Source: JBBDIX01 sp050486225 (GTDB lineage Bacteria; Actinomycetota; Nitriliruptoria; Nitriliruptorales; Nitriliruptoraceae). Taken from it: a stretch of 64,000 bases of DNA. The notes under the pieces were generated by a model, which saw only the letters and a program-made list of their open reading frames with translations, was not told the origin of the DNA and did not search any database. Location: NCBI GenBank assembly GCA_050486225.1, contig JBJHCV010000003.1:1-64000 (forward strand), read 5' to 3'. Of the stretch, positions 30,752-39,373 are shown in pieces. Within the stretch, counting starts at the first letter, position 1; each line of letters begins with the position of its first letter. Made by a program: the position numbers and the translations under genes.

Positions 30752-31203
30752 TGGACCGTGGCCGAGGTCGCCCTGCGCTCTACTTCGCATGTCCGGTGCG
30801 TGGACGGTCCGATGGGGCCGTGGATCTCGGCGCGGTGATGGACGTCGTCGCGGAGTTCGGTGAGGTCCTCACGGAACACCTTCGTGTCGCGGAGGACCTG
30901 CGTGCGAGGTTGGCGGACGGCGCCATCCACAGACGGCAGATGGACTGGCTGCTTGCGAGTGACGCAGTCGTCGCCGAGATCACCGCTCCGAGCCACGGCG
31001 TGGGCTATGAGGTCGCGATCGCCGTCGAGCGCGAGATCCCAGTGCTCGCGCTCCGTCACGTGTCGGCGACCCACGGGCTGTCAGCGATGTTCGGAGGTGA
31101 CGATCGCGTCCACGTGGAAGTGTATGAGCGCCCGGAGGACGTGCGTTCGCTGCTGCGGAGGTTCCTGGACAGCCGCAGGACGGAGGACTCGCCCCACCTG
31201 TGA
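30751..31203 (+). CDS. Nucleoside 2-deoxyribosyltransferase-like protein
   Basis: A 150-residue protein of the nucleoside deoxyribosyltransferase/DNPH1 fold, enzymes that cleave or transfer the N-glycosidic bond of deoxynucleotides. Evidence is ALYFACPVRGRSDG at the start, IHRRQMDWLLASDAVVAEIT, and the catalytic-Glu region ITAPSHGVGYEVAIAVERE. The start overlaps the dctM stop, so it is co-translated with the transporter. That is an odd companion for a TRAP system unless the imported compound is a nucleoside-like molecule or the gene is a bystander. Confidence 0.72.
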   Translation: MDRGRGRPALYFACPVRGRSDGAVDLGAVMDVVAEFGEVLTEHLRVAEDLRARLADGAIHRRQMDWLLASDAVVAEITAPSHGVGYEVAIAVEREIPVLALRHVSATHGLSAMFGGDDRVHVEVYERPEDVRSLLRRFLDSRRTEDSPHL

Positions 31204-31278
31204 CCTGCACCACCCGCTGTGGGGGATCCCCGTAAGTACGTTGCACATGCACCCAAACCCCGTGATTGGAGACGAAAC

Positions 31279-31737
31279 ATGGGACTCAACATTCAGGACC
31301 TCAAGGTCACGAGCCCGGACTTCGAGGACGGTTCGTGGCTCGACGACAGGTTCGCGAGCCCGTCGAACACCGTGCCCAGGCTGCAGATCAGTGGTGTCCC
31401 GGACGAGGCGGTCGAGCTCGCGGTCATCTGCCACGACCCGGATGCGCCGTTGCCTCAGGGGTTCACCCACTGGGTGCTGTACGGCCTGGATCCGGTCGAC
31501 CAGCTGCTCGACGCCGACAGGGCCGCTGCACTGCCGTCCGGTGACAACGGAACTGGCCAGCCTGGCTACTTCGGTCCCGAGCCGCCGCCCGGGCACGGGC
31601 CGCACCACTACTACTTCTGGGTCTATGCGCTCGACGCGAAGGTCGACGGCACGCCGACCCGCGAGCAGTTCCTCGATGCCTACGCGGGCAACATCGTCGA
31701 ACAGAACCGGATCGTCGGCCGGTACCAGAACGAATAG
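31279..31737 (+). CDS. YbhB/YbcL-family PEBP protein
   Basis: A 152-residue phosphatidylethanolamine-binding-protein fold. Recognised by VICHDPDAP and FTHWVLYGLDP near residues 55-80, GYFGPEPPPGHGPHHYYFWVYALD and the C-terminal REQFLDAY...IVEQNRIVGRYQ. The role in bacteria is uncertain (ligand binding). The ATG at 31279 has GGAGACG 8 bases upstream. It is in line with the catabolic cluster but separated by 75 bases. Confidence 0.9.
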   Translation: MGLNIQDLKVTSPDFEDGSWLDDRFASPSNTVPRLQISGVPDEAVELAVICHDPDAPLPQGFTHWVLYGLDPVDQLLDADRAAALPSGDNGTGQPGYFGPEPPPGHGPHHYYFWVYALDAKVDGTPTREQFLDAYAGNIVEQNRIVGRYQNE

Positions 31738-31837
31738 GCCCACCACGTGGGGACTCGATCGGTGCTCGCCCGAGGTCGCGTCCCCACGTCGTCGACTGGC
31801 TCTGGGCGCCGTGGTGCGCCGTGTACCGGAGATTCAC

Positions 31838-32677
31838 GTGAACGATCTGTATGACACCACCGTCATCTCCGAGCGCCGCTTCGCGTCGTCACGCGTGGAA
31901 CTGTTCGGCCTCGCGGCAGGTGATGGAGCGCCCATCGTGTTCCTGCACGGCATCACGGCAAGTGCGTACGTGTGGACTCCGGTCCTCGAGGAACTTGCTG
32001 GCTCTGGCAGGTGCGTCGCTCTGGATCAGCGCGGGCATGGGCGCAGTGGCCATCCCGACGGATCGACCTGTGACGCCGACGAACTGAGCGACGACGTCGT
32101 CGATGTCATCGAAGCGCTCGACGCGGGTCCGGCCGTCGTGGTCGGGCATTCACTCGGTGGTCGCAACGCACTCACGCTCGCTCACCGATCTCCCGACCAC
32201 GTCAGGGCCATCGTGTCTGTGGAGTTCAATCCCTTCATCGAACCGGAGGTGTTGGATCGACTGGAGGAACGGGTCAACGCGGGTGCGCGCGCGTTCGAGT
32301 CCCTCGACGAGGTCAAGGACTATCTGCGAGGTCGGTATCCCCTGCTGCCCGAGGATGCAATCGACAGGCGCGCGACGTACGGGTATGCCCTCCGTGGCGA
32401 CGAGATCTGGCCGCTTGCCGACCCTGCCGCGATGGCGGCGACCGCGGCCGGCCTTCGTGGTGACGTCACCGAAGCGACGCGGGATCTCGCCTGTCCCGCG
32501 CTGCTCGTGCGCGGTGCGAAGAGCACGTTCGTGTCTGAGGCGGCCTTCGCCCGCACGCAGGATCTGCGACCGGATCTGCTCTACCAGGTCGTCGAGGGGT
32601 CAGATCACTACGTGCCGGAGATTCGCAGTCGTGAGACCGTCCGACTCATCGCCGAGTTCATCGATCGGATGAGCTGA
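31838..32677 (+). CDS. Alpha/beta hydrolase
   Basis: A 279-residue alpha/beta-hydrolase fold. The oxyanion region is VFLHGITAS, the nucleophile elbow is VVGHSLGGRNALTLAH (Ser near residue 107), a conserved LDQRGHGRSGHP lies before it, and the catalytic His is in GSDHYVPE near the end. The likely acid is in the AKSTFVSE region. Ester or C-C bond hydrolysis of a cluster intermediate is plausible. The GTG at 31838 is preceded by GGAG. Confidence 0.9.
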   Translation: MNDLYDTTVISERRFASSRVELFGLAAGDGAPIVFLHGITASAYVWTPVLEELAGSGRCVALDQRGHGRSGHPDGSTCDADELSDDVVDVIEALDAGPAVVVGHSLGGRNALTLAHRSPDHVRAIVSVEFNPFIEPEVLDRLEERVNAGARAFESLDEVKDYLRGRYPLLPEDAIDRRATYGYALRGDEIWPLADPAAMAATAAGLRGDVTEATRDLACPALLVRGAKSTFVSEAAFARTQDLRPDLLYQVVEGSDHYVPEIRSRETVRLIAEFIDRMS

Positions 32678-32881
32678 GCAGTGGTGCGACAGCCAGGCAG
32701 TAACCGCCCCTTGCGGGAGTGGTGGGACATCGGGCCGGTCGTGTGGACTCGCCTGTGCGCAGTTCCGCATGGGCGGGTCCACACCAGCCGAACTGGGTCA
32801 TCTTCAGGCCGCCGGCAACAGCGCTCGATCGAGGCAGCGAGACGACTCGCGGCCGACGCCAGACGTTCCCGGTAGCCGCGT

Positions 32882-33199
32882 TCACTCATCAGCGGTCGCT
32901 GCATCCGGGACCGTGCGTTCGTCGGGTGTCAGCTCCCAGTGATCATGGAGCGCGGCGGCCAGCCTCGCTGCGGTGCGTTCCGTCGGGCTTGTCTCGCCGC
33001 GTTCGATCCGGCTGATCTCGGCCTGACCGATCCCGCTGGCTGCCGCAAGGTCGGTCTGGGAGAGTCCGAACTGGGCGCGACGTCGACGAAGCTGGGCGGC
33101 GTAGGGGTACCGGGTGCGGAACGCGGCGAGCTGCTCGAGCTCCGCCGGGGTGCTTCGCGGTTCGACCTCGCGGGCGTGGTCAGCGAACTCCGTGCCCAT
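32882..33199 (-). CDS. XRE-family helix-turn-helix regulator
   Basis: A 105-residue protein with an Xre/HigA-type HTH in its C-terminal two-thirds (LRRRRAQFGLSQTDLAAASG, then IGQAEISRIERGETSP). The N-terminal ~30 residues (AELEQLAAFRTRYP) are helical. The shape recalls an antitoxin, but no toxin gene is found beside it. An in-frame TTG lies at 33256; the ATG at 33199 is preferred. The target is unknown. Confidence 0.75.
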   Translation of the reverse strand: MGTEFADHAREVEPRSTPAELEQLAAFRTRYPYAAQLRRRRAQFGLSQTDLAAASGIGQAEISRIERGETSPTERTAARLAAALHDHWELTPDERTVPDAATADE

Positions 33200-33368
33200 C
33201 CGAACCCGCTGCCCATGGGTTGTTGCCCATGCCACGAGGCGGGGGACCGGCGTCAACCTGCGGAGCCGTGGCCGGCTGCCTGACCGCTGAACCGGGTCAC
33301 GCGTGCTGTCGGGACCGCAGACGCATCACCGAACGGGGTCACACACCTTGACACTGAGCGACGTTGAG

Positions 33369-33989
33369 TCAGCGCGGACGGCCGTCGGACTCGTCCAGTT
33401 CGGCCGTGACCGCGCCGAGCGGCAGGTCCTCGCAGGCGGCCAGGCCGGTGACGATCTCGTACAGGTCGGGGTCGTCGACCAACGGCTGCAGGTAGCTCGC
33501 GCCTGCCAGTTGCTGGGCGACGAAGTCGTCACGGGCGTCGTGATCGCCGTCCATGGCCTCACGGGCATCCGTCGCGATCTGTTCGGCCGCAGCCACCAGT
33601 GGCTCGACCCGGGGGTGCAGGTCGCTGCCAGTGGCGCGCAGGTCCGTCGCGAGGGTCGACGTCACCGCCTCCAGCGAACCGATGAGGATCGTGACCGCGT
33701 CGTGTTCGCCGGTGTCGTCCGCGAGGAACGCGTCGACCGCGCGAAGCGCGGAGTCGTGGGCACGGCAGTACCGCTCGAGGTCGGCCTGCAGCGCCGTGTC
33801 CGCGGGCGTGTCGGTCAGGTTCGACTCCGGACCCTCGGGCCCCGGCGCGGCGTCGACGACCGGTTCGGGCGCTGCAGTCTCCGCGGCGTCGGTCGTTGCG
33901 CTCGCCGTGCAGCCGGCCACCACGAGGGCGGCAGCTGCGGTGGCCGCGAGGCGATGCACGGCTCGTGTCACCGTGGACGTCGACGTCAT
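33369..33989 (-). CDS. Secreted lipoprotein of unknown function
   Basis: A 206-residue protein with a clear signal peptide and lipobox (ALVVAGC at ~21-27), an acidic Ala/Pro/Glu linker and a helical C-terminal domain rich in A, D and E. No catalytic motif is recognised. It overlaps the upstream CAP-domain gene by 4 bases (ATGA), so the two are co-expressed. Confidence 0.7.
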   Translation of the reverse strand: MTSTSTVTRAVHRLAATAAAALVVAGCTASATTDAAETAAPEPVVDAAPGPEGPESNLTDTPADTALQADLERYCRAHDSALRAVDAFLADDTGEHDAVTILIGSLEAVTSTLATDLRATGSDLHPRVEPLVAAAEQIATDAREAMDGDHDARDDFVAQQLAGASYLQPLVDDPDLYEIVTGLAACEDLPLGAVTAELDESDGRPR

Positions 33990-34996
33990 CCGGACTGGGC
34001 CGCGACGACGCGGTCGAGCACGACGATCACGGGGTGCTGCTCGACCGCATCGTCTGCGAACCCCTCGTGGGTCCGGATCTCGAGCATCCGCTGACGCAGG
34101 GCGTCGAAGGCTGCCGACGGGTCGGCCCAGCCGCCGGCGCCGGAACGGTGAGGTGGATCGTCCGCGGTGAGTGCTTCGAGCGTGTCCTCGCGGATCCGCC
34201 CGTCGGCGTCGAGACCGACGGCTGCCTGGAACCCGGTGATCGCCTCCCTGGTCAGCGGACCGATGGCCCCGTCGACCTCGGCGTCGTACCAGCCGAGCGC
34301 GGCGAGCCGGCGCTGGACCTCGTGGGGATCGACGGTGGGCGCGGACGTGCTCGTGGTGCTCGTCGTGCTCGTGGAGCCACTGCTCGAGGTGGCCGTGCCG
34401 CCGCTGTCCGACGTCGTCGGTGGTGGCGGTGCAGCGGACGAGGTGGCGCCCGACCGCTGGCGGAAGTTCTGGGTGACCCAGAGCGCGTCGTTGGCGACGT
34501 ACACGCCCACCCCGACTTCGTCGATGTCCGGGTGGAGGATGTTGGCGCGATGGCGGCTCGAGTTCATCAGCACCCGGTGCGCATCTCGCAGCGCCGCCTG
34601 CAGACCGCCTCGCTGTTCGATGCCCGACACCATCGCGACGTTCTCCGACACCCTCGTCCAGCAGCAGATCTGGTGGCCGAAGGAGGGGTTGTGCGCCAGT
34701 TGCCCATTCGCGGCCATGCGGGCGGACCAGGCGGCCGCGACGTCGGCGATGTCACCTGCCGTGTTCAGTCGTCGCAGTCCGCGGTCGACGCGTTCGCGGT
34801 CGATCGCGCCCGTGAGCCATGCCTCGCCGTCGCGGACACGGTCGGCGTGCGCGGGGTCGGGCGCCACGGCGGCCGAGGTGACGAGCAGTGCCACGGCCAG
34901 TGCCACGACGGCCACGCGACGCCACAGGGCCCGCTCGATGGCGGGCACACGGTGCGACAGGGACACGGGCGCAGGTCCTGGTGGGGCGACGGGCAT
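33986..34996 (-). CDS. CAP-domain protein with peptidoglycan-binding domain
   Basis: A 336-residue exported protein. A signal peptide (hydrophobic VAVVALAVALLVTSAAVA, then an AHA cut) is followed by an SCP/CAP domain (AHNPSFGHQ, SENVA, HRVLMNSSRHRANILH, VGVGVYVANDALWVTQNF), a Ser/Thr-rich linker, a PG_binding_1 domain (VQRRLAALGWYDAEVDGAIG) and a C-terminal helix. It probably acts in the cell wall. The ATG at 34996 is preferred, because longer starts at 35059-35065 extend the signal peptide unnaturally. Confidence 0.85.
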   Translation of the reverse strand: MPVAPPGPAPVSLSHRVPAIERALWRRVAVVALAVALLVTSAAVAPDPAHADRVRDGEAWLTGAIDRERVDRGLRRLNTAGDIADVAAAWSARMAANGQLAHNPSFGHQICCWTRVSENVAMVSGIEQRGGLQAALRDAHRVLMNSSRHRANILHPDIDEVGVGVYVANDALWVTQNFRQRSGATSSAAPPPPTTSDSGGTATSSSGSTSTTSTTSTSAPTVDPHEVQRRLAALGWYDAEVDGAIGPLTREAITGFQAAVGLDADGRIREDTLEALTADDPPHRSGAGGWADPSAAFDALRQRMLEIRTHEGFADDAVEQHPVIVVLDRVVAAQSG

Positions 34997-35126
34997 GGGA
35001 GGACTCGCCGTGAACCTACGCGCGAGCAGGCTGTGGACGGGTGAGGCGACCCTGGCCATTCGCACCGGGCGAGATCGTCGTCGGAGCCCGCGACGCCGTC
35101 GTGTGAGTCGGTGCCGGACCGGGACG

Positions 35127-35357
35127 TCAGCCGCGCAGGTCGTCGCGTCGCTGGGTGAACTCGTCGCGGTCGATCTCGCCCCGTGCGTAGCGCTCCTCGA
35201 GGATCCTCAGCGCACCCTGCGTGGAGTCGGCGCTGGATCCTCCACCGGCGGCCGCACGGACGACGATCACGATCGCGGCGATCAGCGCCATGGCGAGCAG
35301 GAGCAGGAGCACCACGAAGGCGAAGCCAACGAGGCCGTACGTGCCGTTCATCATCAT
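35127..35357 (-). CDS. SHOCT-domain membrane protein
   Basis: A 76-residue protein with one TM helix (GLVGFAFVVLLLLLAMALIA) followed by a SHOCT motif (LRILEERYARGEIDRDEFTQRRDDL). SHOCT is a short oligomerisation domain. The start at 35357 is set by GAGGAG 6 bases upstream. Confidence 0.88.
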   Translation of the reverse strand: MMMNGTYGLVGFAFVVLLLLLAMALIAAIVIVVRAAAGGGSSADSTQGALRILEERYARGEIDRDEFTQRRDDLRG

Positions 35358-35552
35358 GGCGTCTCCTCGGTCCGCACGGCGACCCGTCCCACGCGGTCGA
35401 CGTGTCGTCACCGTAGCCGGGCATCGATGGCGGCTGATTCCGGGGTCCGCCTCATCCGGGGTGACCTCGCGCGCGGCGACGATCGCCCCGAGCAGTCCCG
35501 CGGCAGAGGCCGGGTACGTGGGGACGATCTCCGGGTGCCGCCTGACGTCGCG

Positions 35553-36293
35553 TCAGTCCGGACGGGGACGAAGCGGCATGTCTCGCACCAGCAGCCACGT
35601 GACGGCGAGCGATCCGGCGATCAGGATCGCGGAGGTGGCGGCGGCTCCTGCCGGGGTGGTCTGTGCAACGGTGATGCCGACGAGTCCGAGCAGGGCGCTG
35701 ATCCCGTCGAACATCCCGGGCCCGTGGGCCGCCTCGACCGCCGCAGCCATCACCAGTGCGACGGGCACCAGTGCCAGCCCGATCGCAGGGTTGCGGTAGA
35801 AGCCTGCGCCGAGCATCGCCCCGCCGACGACCCACACCGCGAGCACGCCGACGAACTCGGCAATGATCAGCCAGTGGTCGAGGCTGCTGGTGAACAGGTG
35901 GTCGGCCGACAGTGCCTGGTTCCATCCGACTGCTTGGTAGATCACGCGCTCGATCGCGTAGCCGAGTGCGACGAGGCCGGCGAGCACAACGACGAACACA
36001 CTGCTCTGGCGGGCGACGTCGCGGCGGGTGTGGCCGTGCGCGACGTAGAGCGGCAGGTACACGGCGGTCAGGTACACCCCGACCGCACCGGCGTACCAGC
36101 GTGGGATCTGGTTCGCGATGTCCCAGCCGGACACGGTGACGTCGCCGCGGATCAGCCACACGACGAACGTCGTGGTCAGGACGAAGGCGAAGAAGCCGCC
36201 GGCGAGCACGGGTGGCCACGCGACGTCCTCGCGCAGCCGATGCACGAGGATCGGCCACGAGCGCCGGTCGGTCGAGGTCGTCGTGAAGCTCAC
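35553..36293 (-). CDS. Multi-pass membrane protein
   Basis: A ~246-residue integral membrane protein with about seven hydrophobic segments (for example FFAFVLTTTFVVWLI, YAGAVGVYLTAVYLPLYVA, AEFVGVLAVWVVGGAML and a C-terminal AILIAGSLAVTWLLV) and no recognisable catalytic motif. I cannot name the family. The start is uncertain: a GTG at 36293, an ATG at 36311 and an internal GTG at 36245 are possible. The 5' end overlaps, on the other strand, a RidA remnant, hinting at a past rearrangement. Confidence 0.65.
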   Translation of the reverse strand: MSFTTTSTDRRSWPILVHRLREDVAWPPVLAGGFFAFVLTTTFVVWLIRGDVTVSGWDIANQIPRWYAGAVGVYLTAVYLPLYVAHGHTRRDVARQSSVFVVVLAGLVALGYAIERVIYQAVGWNQALSADHLFTSSLDHWLIIAEFVGVLAVWVVGGAMLGAGFYRNPAIGLALVPVALVMAAAVEAAHGPGMFDGISALLGLVGITVAQTTPAGAAATSAILIAGSLAVTWLLVRDMPLRPRPD

Positions 36294-36453
36294 GCAGTAC
36301 CTGACGGACATGCGAGAGGCCGACGTGATGCACGCGGTCCTGGCCGAACGGTTCGGGGACCACAAGCCGGCCAGCACCATGGTCGCGATCAACAACCTCA
36401 GTTCGCACGGGGCGCGGCTGGAGATCGACGCCATGGCGGTCGTCGAGGGCTGA
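36272..36453 (+). pseudogene. RidA-family C-terminal fragment
   Basis: The last ~60 codons of this frame match the C-terminal half of RidA/YjgF imine deaminases: VVKLTQYLTDMREAD, AERFGDHKPASTMV, LEIDAMAVVEG. The N-terminal half of the family (~65 residues) is missing, and upstream codons are unrelated. Truncation near 36272 is therefore likely. The fragment overlaps the 5' end of the membrane-protein gene on the opposite strand. Confidence 0.6.
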
Positions 36454-36648
36454 ACCCGCAAGGACGTGACCTGTCGTCGGTGCCCGCACCCGGGGCCGGG
36501 ATGCGCGTGGGTCCCGCCTGAGCCCTCGAGCGACGCGTGTCCCACGTCCGTGGCAGCATGACACCCGTGGACGCCAGGGGCCCCGGTCCAGCAGGCCGGA
36601 CGTCCACGGGGCCGCGGACACGGAATGGGGCCGCCGGAGGGAGACCGC

Positions 36649-37464
36649 GTGCTGCGGATGTGGAACTGGAACGTCAACGGTCTGGGGCTGTGGGATGCGT
36701 TCGACGCGGATGTCGACGTGGTGATGCTCCAGGAGGCGCCTCGGCCTCCCGCGGACTGGCGTCACGCGGTGGTGCCGGATCCGGCCGGTGAGTGGGCGAC
36801 CGCAGGCTGGCTGCTCGGCCGCTGGAGCCGTCGCACCGCCGTGATCGGACTCACCGACCGTGTGGAACTGGTCCCACGTGACACGACGGCGGTCGGGACC
36901 ATCGACGAAGTCGCGGTGCCCGTGAGTCGGCCCGGCACCCTGACTGCGGTGGACGTGCACGTCGACGGGGACGTGGTCACCGTCGTGTCGGTCTACGGAG
37001 GGTGGGAGCGCTCGGCGGACCCGCGGCGCGTCCTGTATGCCGACGCGGCGGCGCACCGTCTGCTCTCCGATCTGTCGAGCCTCGTGACGGGTCCGGACGA
37101 CCATCGGCTGATCGTTGCCGGTGACCTCAACATCCTGCACCGCTACGGCGAGCACGGCGACCCCTACTGGGCCGGACGCTACGCGTCGGTGTTCGACCGG
37201 GCCGAGGCGCTGGGTCTCGTGTTCGTCGGTCCGCAGGCCCCGAACGGCCGTCAGGCGGATCCGCGTCCGTCGGAACTGCCCGACGACTCGCGTGACGTGC
37301 CGACCTACCACACGACTCGGCAGGGGCCAGCCGGTGCGACCCGGCAGCTCGACTTCGTGTTCGCGTCCACGAGCCTCGTCGACAGGGTTCGCGTGCGTGC
37401 ACTCAACGACCCGGACGAGTGGGGCCCGAGCGACCACTGCCGGGTCGCCATCGACCTGGCGTGA
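36649..37464 (+). CDS. Endonuclease/exonuclease/phosphatase-fold protein
   Basis: A 271-residue EEP (DNase I-like) fold enzyme. The metal/catalytic motifs are visible in order: MWNWNVNG, DVVMLQEA, VAGDLNIL, the RQLDFVFAS strand and PSDHCRVAIDL at the end. These are the N, E, D/N, D and H sets of the family, so it is probably active on DNA or a phosphodiester. The GTG at 36649 has GGAGGGA upstream. Its stop overlaps the next gene by GTGA, and that gene is a second EEP enzyme, so the two are co-translated. Confidence 0.82.
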   Translation: MLRMWNWNVNGLGLWDAFDADVDVVMLQEAPRPPADWRHAVVPDPAGEWATAGWLLGRWSRRTAVIGLTDRVELVPRDTTAVGTIDEVAVPVSRPGTLTAVDVHVDGDVVTVVSVYGGWERSADPRRVLYADAAAHRLLSDLSSLVTGPDDHRLIVAGDLNILHRYGEHGDPYWAGRYASVFDRAEALGLVFVGPQAPNGRQADPRPSELPDDSRDVPTYHTTRQGPAGATRQLDFVFASTSLVDRVRVRALNDPDEWGPSDHCRVAIDLA

Positions 37465-38282
37465 CGACCGTGGACATCGACGTCGTGTGCTGGAACGTCA
37501 AGGGTGTGCCTGCCCGGCTGCGTGACGGGCAACTGGCACTCATCGATGAACTGGCGCCGGACGTCCTGCTCCTGCAGGAGTTGTCGCCAGCCGCCATCGG
37601 CATGCTGCGGCAACGCGGCTGGTCCGGGATGTCGGCGCTCGAACTGCTGCCCGACGGGCACGTCGGGCGAGCCAACGGCCGGCCCGTGAGGTTCTCCTGT
37701 GGGGTGCTCACCCGTGGAGGCTGGCGCGTGTCCGGGGCCGCCACGGACGCCGATGCGCCGTCGCCTGAGCGGTGGCTCACGGCACAGGTGGAACGAGATG
37801 GTGTCGCCTTCGACGTGGGGAGCTTCGCGTGCCCTCCGGGGGTTGGCTGGGGAGCGATGAAGGCCGAGCAGGGTCGGCGCATCGCGGCGTGGATGGCATC
37901 CCGTCAGGGCGCGACCGTCGTCGGCATCGACCGCAACGGTCCGCGTCACGAACAGGCCGACGGGTCGATCGAACCGTGGCCGCACGACGCCGGGGAACTC
38001 GTCGGTCCGGACCCGGCCCACCCGTGTCGTGACGCGCTCGTGGACCTGCACCAGCGCGAGCACGATCGAGCGCGGCGAGCCCTGGCCGAGCGGCCGGACG
38101 GTCCGCTCGAGGTGTCCTACGTGCGGGGTCACGCAGGGCAGCGCCAGACGCACTGCCGCTACGACGCCCTGTACGTGTCCGAACACGTCGCGGTGCGCGA
38201 CGTGCGCTACCTGTACGACGCGTCCGTCGCCGCGGGCAGCGACCACGCGGCCATCGCCGCCCGACTCGCGCCGGCGACCTGA
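37461..38282 (+). CDS. Second endonuclease/exonuclease/phosphatase-fold protein
   Basis: A 273-residue EEP-fold protein, related in fold but not close to its neighbour. Motifs: VCWNVKG, DVLLLQEL, VVGIDRNGPRHE (replacing the usual GDLN), RYDALYVS and GSDHAAIAARL. The D in GID plus N retain the likely catalytic site. The GTG at 37461 overlaps the previous stop. Only 5 bases separate it from the PD-(D/E)XK gene, so the two EEP genes and the cassette form one transcript. Confidence 0.78.
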   Translation: MTTVDIDVVCWNVKGVPARLRDGQLALIDELAPDVLLLQELSPAAIGMLRQRGWSGMSALELLPDGHVGRANGRPVRFSCGVLTRGGWRVSGAATDADAPSPERWLTAQVERDGVAFDVGSFACPPGVGWGAMKAEQGRRIAAWMASRQGATVVGIDRNGPRHEQADGSIEPWPHDAGELVGPDPAHPCRDALVDLHQREHDRARRALAERPDGPLEVSYVRGHAGQRQTHCRYDALYVSEHVAVRDVRYLYDASVAAGSDHAAIAARLAPAT

Positions 38283-38287
38283 GTCGC

Positions 38288-39373
38288 GTGTCGCACGGGG
38301 CTGACAGACTGCACGAGTTGCGCGGGGACGTGCGTCGAGGGGAGGCGGTTGTGGACGGGGACATGCGGTTCGACCGGTCGGTGTCGGATGCGCTGATGGA
38401 CATGCTGCTGGTGGGGGCCGGCGCGTCGCTGGTGGAACGTGCCCGCGGGCAGCAGCGAGCTCCCCTGTTCGACCTGCAACTGCGGTCCGAGCCGAAGGGC
38501 ACCGCGAGCTGGGCGACGCTGTACCACGGCATGACCGCGCTGCTGAACCTGCGTGAGCGGCGCGGGGCCTTCCAGCTGACCGCGCACCGCCGCTACGCAG
38601 CGCTGGAGTCATTCGATCCGGCATGGGGCACATGGCAGGAGCGATCTTCGCTCGAGTCGGTCTGGCCGCGTGTCGATGCGTACGTGGCCGCGGTCATGGA
38701 CCACGTCGCAGACGGCCCGGCGCTGCGCAACGAAGGTCCGGTCCACGCAGCGATCTCGTCCGGCAACTCCGACGCGTACCGGGTGATCCAGCGTGAGGCC
38801 CGTCCCAGTTTCCGGGACACGCCGACACGTGCCAGGCGTCTTGCCGGGTGGACCGCGCCGTTCAACGACGCCCTGGCCGCAGGTGACCCCGGACAACGTT
38901 GGTGGCCGCGCCAGGTCCGGGTCGGCAGCAGCCTCGACGTGCTCGCCGTCGACATCGGAGGGAGGCTGGCCCTGATCGAGGCCAAGGCATCGTCCGCGTC
39001 GGCGGGAGCGATCGCGAAGGTGGCCGTGCAGGCGGGCGTGTACGCCGTGATGTTCGCCGACCTGCTGCGTGAACGGCCGCGCGAGACCACCTCGGCGGTC
39101 GAGCGGATGCTCCACCAGCGGGCGCGGCTCGGTCTCAGTCGCCCGGGCGTGCTGCACCTTCGCGAGGCCGGTCAGGTCGTCCCCGTCGTGGCCATCGGAC
39201 CCTCGCGCCCGTCCGCCGAGGTGCACCGTCGGATGTGGCAGGTCGCGACGGCCGTGGCGGACGTTGCCGACGAACGGGTGGATCCGCTGGAGGTCTGGTA
39301 CCTCGACGGCGAGGGGCGCATCACCGAGATCGAACGGGCAGAGGATCTCGCACGGGCGGGTTCGGGGCGGTGA
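38288..39373 (+). CDS. PD-(D/E)XK nuclease-like protein, first gene of cassette copy 2
   Basis: A 361-residue protein. The core at ~212-232 is VGSSLDVLAVDIGGRLALIEAK, with the D near 217 and EAK near 230, followed by the AIAKVAVQAGVYAVMF helix. This D...ExK arrangement indicates a nuclease. The N-terminal ~200 residues are unassigned. The long start is a GTG at 38288; an ATG at 38363 would remove 25 residues. Its stop overlaps the beta-CASP gene (GTGA), reproducing the order of the copy at 21820-24576, although the two nuclease proteins are not obviously homologous outside the core. Confidence 0.73.
   Translation: MSHGADRLHELRGDVRRGEAVVDGDMRFDRSVSDALMDMLLVGAGASLVERARGQQRAPLFDLQLRSEPKGTASWATLYHGMTALLNLRERRGAFQLTAHRRYAALESFDPAWGTWQERSSLESVWPRVDAYVAAVMDHVADGPALRNEGPVHAAISSGNSDAYRVIQREARPSFRDTPTRARRLAGWTAPFNDALAAGDPGQRWWPRQVRVGSSLDVLAVDIGGRLALIEAKASSASAGAIAKVAVQAGVYAVMFADLLRERPRETTSAVERMLHQRARLGLSRPGVLHLREAGQVVPVVAIGPSRPSAEVHRRMWQVATAVADVADERVDPLEVWYLDGEGRITEIERAEDLARAGSGR

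Noticed and set aside
30860..31837. Long upstream extension of the alpha/beta hydrolase frame
   Set aside because: The extension is R/S/T-rich and overlaps two well-supported genes in other frames; the hydrolase starts at the GTG at 31838.
34167..36521. A 784-codon plus-strand frame over several minus-strand genes
   Set aside because: Low-complexity shadow of the CAP-domain, SHOCT and membrane-protein genes; no domain, and no ribosome site.
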